Source: DSNY01 sp037446035 (GTDB taxonomy: Bacteria > Pseudomonadota > Gammaproteobacteria > Burkholderiales > Burkholderiaceae_F). From it: DNA of 11,931 bases. The notes beneath the pieces are model-generated. The model did no database searches. It had not been told where the DNA came from and saw only the letters and a program-made list of their open reading frames with translations. Where the stretch lies: NCBI GenBank assembly GCA_037446035.1, contig JBBIJJ010000099.1, positions 1-11,931 on the forward strand, read 5' to 3'. The stretch's first letter is position 1, and each line of letters opens with the position of its first letter. Positions 7,420-11,931 of the stretch are shown piece by piece. A program made the translations under genes and the position numbers.

Positions 7420-9864
7420 ATGGACGGCGACCTCCAAGACCCCGCACCGCGCGCCCCCGGACCGACGCGGGGTACGGCCCTGCGACAGGCTCAGGAGGCC
7501 GCCTGGCAGCATGTCGAAGGCGAGCGCGTGCTGCTGGTCGACGACGATGCGGTCGCGCGGCTGCTGACCGCCTCGGCGCTCGCCGAGCGCCGCTGGAACG
7601 TGATCGAGGCAGACAGCGGTGCGCAGGCGCTCGCGGCCTTTGTGCGGTACCAACCCGATGTCGTCGTGCTCGACGCGCTGATGCCGGAGATCGACGGGTT
7701 TGCGACCTGCGAGCGGTTGCGCAGACTGCCCGGCGGCGAGCACGTTCCGGTGCTGATGCTGACCGGGCTCGACGACGAGGAGTCGATCGCGCGTGCGTAC
7801 GAGGCCGGCGCGACCGATTTCTTCGTCAAGAGCACGAGCCAGTGGACGCTGCTGTCGCAGCGGCTGCGTTACATGCTGCGCGCCGCGCGGATGCGCGAGG
7901 AACTCGCCGCCAGCCAGGCCAAGCTCACCAAGGCGCAGCGCATCGCGCGGCTCGGCAGCTGGGAATGGGACATGACGCGCCGGTGGGTCAAACTGTCCGA
8001 CGAGTGCTTCGCGATCGCCGGGCTCGCGCGCCAGGAGGAAGGGCTGGCGGACTGGTTCCTGTGGACGCGCGTGCTCGACGACGAGCGCCCGCGGATCGAG
8101 GAACTGTTCCGCGAAGCGGTCGCCGGCACCGGGCAACTGGACTTCGAATGCCGCATCGTGCGGCCCAACGGCCAGTTGCGGATGGTCCACGTCGAGGCCG
8201 AGATCGATCGAGACGATACCGGCCGCGCAATTGCGCTGCACGGCGTGCTGCAGGACATCACCGAACGCAAGCACGCCGAGGAGCAGATCCGCCAGCTCGC
8301 CGATTTCGACAGCCTGACCGGGCTGCCCAATCGCCGCTATTTCCGCGAACAATTCGCGGCGAGTCTGGAGCGCGCGCGCGCATGCGGAACGCATGTGGCG
8401 GTGCTGTTCATCGACATCGACCGCTTCAAACAGGTCAACGACACGCTCGGCCATCAGGTCGGCGACCAGCTGCTGCGCGAGGTCGCCACGCGGCTGCATC
8501 TGGCCGTGCGCGAGGGCGACACGGTGGCGCGCGCCGACGACGGCGTGCCGGCGGACGCGGGCGCGGCGGCCGCGGTGCGCCCCCGGGCTCCGGAGGCGGC
8601 CGCGTGGCCGTCGGCGGACACCCCCGGCGGCGTGGCGCGGCTCGGCGGCGACGAGTTCACGATCCTGCTGACGGATCTGGCCGACGCCGGCGTCGCCGAG
8701 CGCGTGGCGGCGCGGCTGCTGGAGGTGCTGCGCGCGCCGATCGCCTGCGGAGGGCAGGAGGTCTTCGTCACCGCGTCGATCGGCGTGGCGCTGTTCCCGC
8801 AACACGGCGACGACGTCGAGACACTCGTGCGCAAGGCCGACATCGCGATGTACGCGGTCAAGGACGCCGGCCGCAACGGCTGGCAGGTCTTCGACGACGC
8901 GATGAACACCGCCACCGCCGAGCGCTGGCGGCTGGAGACGGCGCTGCACCGCGCGCTCGAGCGCAAGGAACTCGTGCTGCACTACCAGCCGAAGGTCGAC
9001 GCGGTCGAGGGTCGTATCGTTGGCGCCGAGGCGCTGATGCGCTGGCGGCGCGGCGACGATCTGGTTGCACCGGCCGAGTTCATCGCGCTGGCCGAGGAAA
9101 CCGGCCTGATCGTGCCGATCACCGAGTGGGCGATCGCCGAGGTGTGCCGCCAGATCGCCGCCTGGCGCGCCGCGGGCGTCGCGGCGGTGCCGGTGTCGAT
9201 CAACATCTCCAGCCGCCACGTGCAGCGCGCCGATCTGGTCGCGCCGGTGCGGCGCGCGCTCGCCGTCAGCGGACTGCCGGCCCGGATGATCGAGCTGGAG
9301 CTGACCGAGACGGTGCTGATGCACAACCTGGCGACCGCGCTGCCGCTGCTGCAAGCGCTCAAGCAACTGGGCGTGTCGATCTCGATCGACGACTTCGGCA
9401 CCGGCTACTCCTCGCTCGCGTACCTGAAGCGGTTACCGATCGACACGCTGAAGATCGACCGCTCGTTCGTGCGCGAGCTGGAGGCGAGCGGCGACAACGC
9501 GGCGATCGTCGCCGCGATCATCGCGATGAGCCGCAGCCTGAATCTGCGCGTGGTCGCCGAGGGCGTGGAGACGAGCGAACAGATGACGCGTCTGGTCGCC
9601 GAGGGCTGTCGGCTGATGCAGGGCTGGCTGTTCGCGCGCGCGTTGCCGGCCGACGAGTTCGCGGATCTGCTGCGCGCCGGCGTGCGCAGTGCCGCACTGC
9701 CCATGACGGCGCTGCCTGCGCGCGCTGACCCGGAGGTCTGCGCGGCCGCCACGGGCGGTATGCCCGCTGCGCCGGCGCTTGGACCGGCGTGGCCCCTGGG
9801 CCACCCGCTCGCGTGCGGTGCAGCCGGCGCGGTGCCCGCCCGTCCCCACCATCGCGAGGCCTGA
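7420..9864 (+). CDS. Response regulator with PAS, GGDEF and EAL domains (c-di-GMP synthase/phosphodiesterase)
   Basis: An 814-residue cytoplasmic protein. Order: REC (about 36-150) with acidic residues Asp41-Asp43, phospho-acceptor Asp85 (VVVLDALMPEIDG) and Lys137; PAS (about 175-283, GSWEWD ... LQDITERKHAEE); GGDEF (about 294-480); EAL (about 510-765). The cyclase half has DSLTGLPNR at 297 and an intact GGDEF at 409-413. Arg364-Asp367 (REGD) is an RxxD inhibitory site, but 36 extra residues (372-407, rich in Ala, Pro and Asp) separate it from GGDEF, where relatives have five residues between them. The EAL half has EALMRW at 537, NISSRHV, ELTETVLM, DDFGTGYSS, KIDRSFV and EGVET, so phosphodiesterase activity is expected. 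A tail of about 50 Ala/Pro-rich residues follows EAL. It starts 28 bp after the hybrid kinase and ends 1 bp before the next gene's start. Likely role: phosphorylation-controlled c-di-GMP turnover downstream of that kinase (inference). The net direction of activity cannot be read from sequence. Confidence 0.92.
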   Translation: MDGDLQDPAPRAPGPTRGTALRQAQEAAWQHVEGERVLLVDDDAVARLLTASALAERRWNVIEADSGAQALAAFVRYQPDVVVLDALMPEIDGFATCERLRRLPGGEHVPVLMLTGLDDEESIARAYEAGATDFFVKSTSQWTLLSQRLRYMLRAARMREELAASQAKLTKAQRIARLGSWEWDMTRRWVKLSDECFAIAGLARQEEGLADWFLWTRVLDDERPRIEELFREAVAGTGQLDFECRIVRPNGQLRMVHVEAEIDRDDTGRAIALHGVLQDITERKHAEEQIRQLADFDSLTGLPNRRYFREQFAASLERARACGTHVAVLFIDIDRFKQVNDTLGHQVGDQLLREVATRLHLAVREGDTVARADDGVPADAGAAAAVRPRAPEAAAWPSADTPGGVARLGGDEFTILLTDLADAGVAERVAARLLEVLRAPIACGGQEVFVTASIGVALFPQHGDDVETLVRKADIAMYAVKDAGRNGWQVFDDAMNTATAERWRLETALHRALERKELVLHYQPKVDAVEGRIVGAEALMRWRRGDDLVAPAEFIALAEETGLIVPITEWAIAEVCRQIAAWRAAGVAAVPVSINISSRHVQRADLVAPVRRALAVSGLPARMIELELTETVLMHNLATALPLLQALKQLGVSISIDDFGTGYSSLAYLKRLPIDTLKIDRSFVRELEASGDNAAIVAAIIAMSRSLNLRVVAEGVETSEQMTRLVAEGCRLMQGWLFARALPADEFADLLRAGVRSAALPMTALPARADPEVCAAATGGMPAAPALGPAWPLGHPLACGAAGAVPARPHHREA
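8524..8639 (+). repeat. 8-bp direct repeats bracketing an in-frame insertion in the GGDEF domain
   Basis: GTGGCGCG occurs at 8524-8531 and at 8632-8639, exactly 108 bases (36 codons) apart. Both copies encode Val-Ala-Arg in frame. Removing one copy plus the intervening bases restores the canonical spacing of DTVARLGGDEF. This looks like an insertion or slippage footprint in the coding sequence. Confidence 0.6.
9856..9859 (+). promoter_or_regulatory. Ribosome binding site of the last operon gene
   Basis: GAGG lies 6 bases before the ATG at 9866, inside the last codons of the preceding gene. This suggests translational coupling. A second ATG at 9872 is two codons further on and less well spaced. 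Confidence 0.55.
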
Positions 9865-9865
9865 A

Positions 9866-11746
9866 ATGAACATGAACGAACCTTCTCGGCCCGGGAGCGG
9901 GTCCAGCCTCAGCCAGGCCGAAATCGCACGCCGTGCGCTGAAGACGCTGGCCGAGCGCAGGATCATCCCGACGCCCGAGACGTTCACCGACATCTACTAC
10001 GAGCTCGCCGGCGGCCGCCCGTCGTCGGGTGCGTCCCCTGCGGCCGTCGTCCGGGACGTGCTGAAGGATCTCGTTCGCAGCAACCGCATCGGCTCCCAGG
10101 AAGCCAGTGCCGTGCTCGAGCGCGCGCAGCAACAGGACTGGGCGGCCGTGCGCGACGCGATGGACCGGGCGCTGGAGCGCCGCCCCGGCGGGGCGGCGGG
10201 CAACTGGCCTCAGACCACGGTCGCGCTGCTGCGGCAGGCCGACGCGCTTCATGCGGGCTGGACACGCGCGCGCAAGCTCGAAGCGGTGATGCGCGTCGTC
10301 GACGGCGCGGCCGATGCGCCTGACGTCGCATTGGACCGGCTGCAGCGGCTGATGGAAAGCTGGGGGCCGGCGCTTGCTTCGGCGCCGGGCGCGCGCGACG
10401 ATTTGACCGTTCGGCAGGCGCAGGACGCGGCCGATCCGCTCGCCGCGCCTACCCAGCCCGCGGCCGTTTCGTCCGCGCCGCCGGCGGCCGCGCGTGCCGA
10501 GGGCGCGGCGCTGACGTCGGCGAGCGCGGACGAAGCGACGGCGCGGGCTGAAGCCGACGCGTGGCGCCAGGTCGCCTTCCGGGCGATGCGTCTGCTCGAG
10601 CAGTCGTGCGGCGAAGGCACGCCGGCGGCGGCGAAGCTGCGCGCCTACGCCGACCGGCACGCCGGCAGGCTCGCCGGCGAAGACGTCGGCAAGCTGCTGG
10701 CGCGCTTCACCGATGCGGTGCGCGAGATCGACCGCCAGATCGCCGAGGAGCACAAGATCCGCGACGGCCTGCAGCGCCTGCTGGCGCTGCTGTGCGACAA
10801 CATGAAGAGCCTGACGCCCGAGGAGGCATGGCTGGCGGGACAACTGGAGCCGATCCGCGCCCTGCTCGGCGGGCCGATCCGTTCGGCCGCGCTCGAGCAG
10901 GCCGAAGCGAGGCTCGCGCAGATCATCGTGCAGCAGGCGAGCGCGCGCCGCAGCCTGCAGGAAGCGAAGTCCGCGCTCAAAGAGATGCTGGCCACACTCG
11001 TCGAGCGCATCGGTTCGATGTCGAGCAGCACCGGCAGGTTCTACGAACAGGTCGGCGGCTATCAGAAGCAGATCGAGAGCGCGACCGACCTGCAGACCCT
11101 GTCGGCGGTCGTCCAGGGGCTGCTGGCGGACACGCAGATCGTGCGTGCCGACATCGAGCGCTCGCGCGAGGAGCTCGTCGCTGCGCGCAAGAAAGTCGAG
11201 ACCTACGAGGCGCGCGTGCAGCAGCTCGAGCGCGAGCTCACGCAGGTCTCGGCGCTGGTGCAGAAGGACCCGTTGACCTTCGCGCTGAACCGGCGCGGAC
11301 TCGAAGAAGCGTTCCGCATCGAGACGGCGCGCGCGATGCGCTACGGCGCACCGCTCGGTTTCGTGATGCTCGATCTGGATGACTTCAAGAAACTCAACGA
11401 CTCGCTCGGCCACGTCGCTGGCGACCGCGCGCTGATCCACCTCGCTTCGCTGATGCAGGCGACCGTGCGTCCGACGGACTTCATCGCGCGGCTGGGCGGC
11501 GAGGAATTCGCGTTGCTGCTGCCGGCCACCGATGTGGCCGAAGCGGCCGCGGCTGCCGAGCGGCTGCAACGCGAACTCGCCAAGCGCGGCTTTCAGTTCG
11601 AGCAGCGCCCGTGGACGCTGGCGTTTTCCGCCGGCGCGGTGCGCTGGCGCAACGGCGAATCGCTCGAGGAGATGATCCGCCGCGCCGACGCCGCGCTGTA
11701 CGAGGCCAAGCGAGCGGGCAAGAATCGCGTGGTGCGGGCGGATTAG
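9866..11746 (+). CDS. Diguanylate cyclase with helical N-terminal region (GGEEF)
   Basis: A 626-residue protein predicted to make c-di-GMP from two GTP. The C-terminal GGDEF domain (about 460-626) has DPLT at 468, LDLDDFKKLNDSLGH, an RxxD inhibitory site at Arg535-Asp538 (RPTD) and the active-site signature GGEEF at 544-548, so it looks active and product-inhibited. The first 50 residues (AEIARRALKTLAERRIIPTPETF, then TDIYYELAGG) match a module I recall at the N-terminus of many betaproteobacterial cyclases; its function is not known to me. Residues about 50-230 include an Ala/Pro-rich stretch. Residues about 230-460 are strongly helical, ending in a coiled coil (VETYEARVQQLERELTQVSALV) that probably dimerises the catalytic domain. 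There is no transmembrane helix. The usual LTGLxNR is LTFALNR here, with Phe at the conserved Gly position. It is the last gene of the operon, starting 1 bp after the previous stop. How its activity is controlled is not visible. Confidence 0.9.
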   Translation: MNMNEPSRPGSGSSLSQAEIARRALKTLAERRIIPTPETFTDIYYELAGGRPSSGASPAAVVRDVLKDLVRSNRIGSQEASAVLERAQQQDWAAVRDAMDRALERRPGGAAGNWPQTTVALLRQADALHAGWTRARKLEAVMRVVDGAADAPDVALDRLQRLMESWGPALASAPGARDDLTVRQAQDAADPLAAPTQPAAVSSAPPAAARAEGAALTSASADEATARAEADAWRQVAFRAMRLLEQSCGEGTPAAAKLRAYADRHAGRLAGEDVGKLLARFTDAVREIDRQIAEEHKIRDGLQRLLALLCDNMKSLTPEEAWLAGQLEPIRALLGGPIRSAALEQAEARLAQIIVQQASARRSLQEAKSALKEMLATLVERIGSMSSSTGRFYEQVGGYQKQIESATDLQTLSAVVQGLLADTQIVRADIERSREELVAARKKVETYEARVQQLERELTQVSALVQKDPLTFALNRRGLEEAFRIETARAMRYGAPLGFVMLDLDDFKKLNDSLGHVAGDRALIHLASLMQATVRPTDFIARLGGEEFALLLPATDVAEAAAAAERLQRELAKRGFQFEQRPWTLAFSAGAVRWRNGESLEEMIRRADAALYEAKRAGKNRVVRAD

Positions 11747-11749
11747 CCC

Positions 11750-11763
11750 GGCCGCGCACGGCC
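11750..11763 (+). terminator. Weak hairpin after the operon
   Basis: GGCCG, loop CGCA, CGGCC: a 5-bp GC stem four bases after the operon's last stop codon. No T run follows, so intrinsic termination is doubtful. It is the only hairpin close behind the stop. Confidence 0.2.
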
Positions 11764-11784
11764 CGTTCGATCCCGGTCCCTGGT

Positions 11785-11922
11785 CGTTCCGAGCCGAAGG
11801 TCCCCGTCATTCCGAGATGAAGGTCCTCGTCATTCCGAGATGAAGGTCCTCGTCATTCCGAGATGAACGTCCTCGTCATTCCGAGATGAAGGTCCTCGTC
11901 ATTCCGAGCCGAGGCGAGGAAT
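11785..11922 (+). repeat. Tandem 23-bp repeat array
   Basis: Six copies of a unit starting CATTCCGAG begin at 11785, 11808, 11831, 11854, 11877 and 11900, each exactly 23 bases apart. The full unit is CATTCCGAGATGAAGG followed by TCCTCGT. The four middle copies are nearly identical (one G-to-C change near 11868). The first copy is degenerate (CGTTCCGAGCC), and the last departs after CATTCCGAG into CCGAGGCGAGGAATCTC. A 23-base period cannot keep a reading frame and no gene crosses it. The window ends just after, so more copies or a partner element may lie beyond. Confidence 0.85.
11901..11922 (+). repeat. REP-like hairpin motif ending the tandem array
   Basis: ATTCC and GGAAT form the outer stem and GCC/GGC the inner stem, with two adjacent G-A mismatches between and a two-base GA apex. 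It resembles the CATTCCGAG...CGAGGAATCTC motif that I recall as a dispersed intergenic repeat in varied bacteria. The upstream tandem units appear to repeat its left half. Confidence 0.45.
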
Positions 11923-11931
11923 CTCAGCCGC

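Noticed and set aside
7207..9366. A 719-codon minus-strand open frame opposite the REC-PAS-GGDEF-EAL gene
   Set aside because: Same cause: biased composition, no recognisable domain, and fully covered by a convincing plus-strand gene.
9518..11569. A 683-codon minus-strand open frame opposite the last cyclase
   Set aside because: Same cause; it also spans the junction between two plus-strand genes and has no domain.
11785..11922. CRISPR array
   Set aside because: The 23-bp units are directly adjacent with no spacers and no cas genes are present; it is a plain tandem repeat.

Overview
The window is about 12 kb of very GC-rich DNA (strong G/C preference at third codon positions, with long spurious antisense reading frames). 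The protein types are proteobacterial: type IV prepilin-like proteins, a hybrid histidine kinase ending in an HPt domain, and c-di-GMP enzymes. The style of the sequences, especially the N-terminus of the last diguanylate cyclase, suggests a betaproteobacterium (Burkholderiales or Rhodocyclales relative). This placement is inference; no marker gene is present.

Layout: (1) 1-1529, plus strand: two genes for proteins with class III prepilin leaders, 116 bp apart. (2) 1571-1824: a 254-bp gene-free segment bounded by imperfect 22/23-bp inverted repeats, resembling a MITE or other dispersed element. It separates the pilin genes from a convergent kinase gene, and the kinase stop codon lies inside its right terminal repeat. 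(3) 1821-3161, minus strand: a membrane-anchored PAS histidine kinase without a receiver. (4) 3162-3449: divergent intergenic region with a perfect 7-bp inverted repeat. (5) 3450-11746, plus strand: a compact three-gene operon (gaps of 28 bp and 1 bp) encoding a hybrid kinase (2 TM-HAMP-GAF-PAS-PAS-HisKA-HATPase-REC-REC-HPt), a REC-PAS-GGDEF-EAL protein, and a helical GGDEF protein. (6) 11747-11931: intergenic tail with six copies of a 23-bp tandem repeat ending in a hairpin-forming motif.

How the genes may work together: the operon looks like a self-contained route from a sensory phosphorelay to c-di-GMP. The hybrid kinase has its own HPt domain, which could pass phosphate to the receiver of the next protein. 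That protein has apparently intact synthase and phosphodiesterase motifs, and a second dedicated cyclase follows. c-di-GMP often controls type IV pili and surface behaviour, so the nearby prepilin-like genes are a suggestive but unproven link.

The least ordinary features are a 36-residue low-complexity insertion lying exactly between the inhibitory I-site and the GGDEF active-site motif of the second operon protein, and the MITE-like element that supplies a kinase stop codon. No wholly new multigene system is evident.
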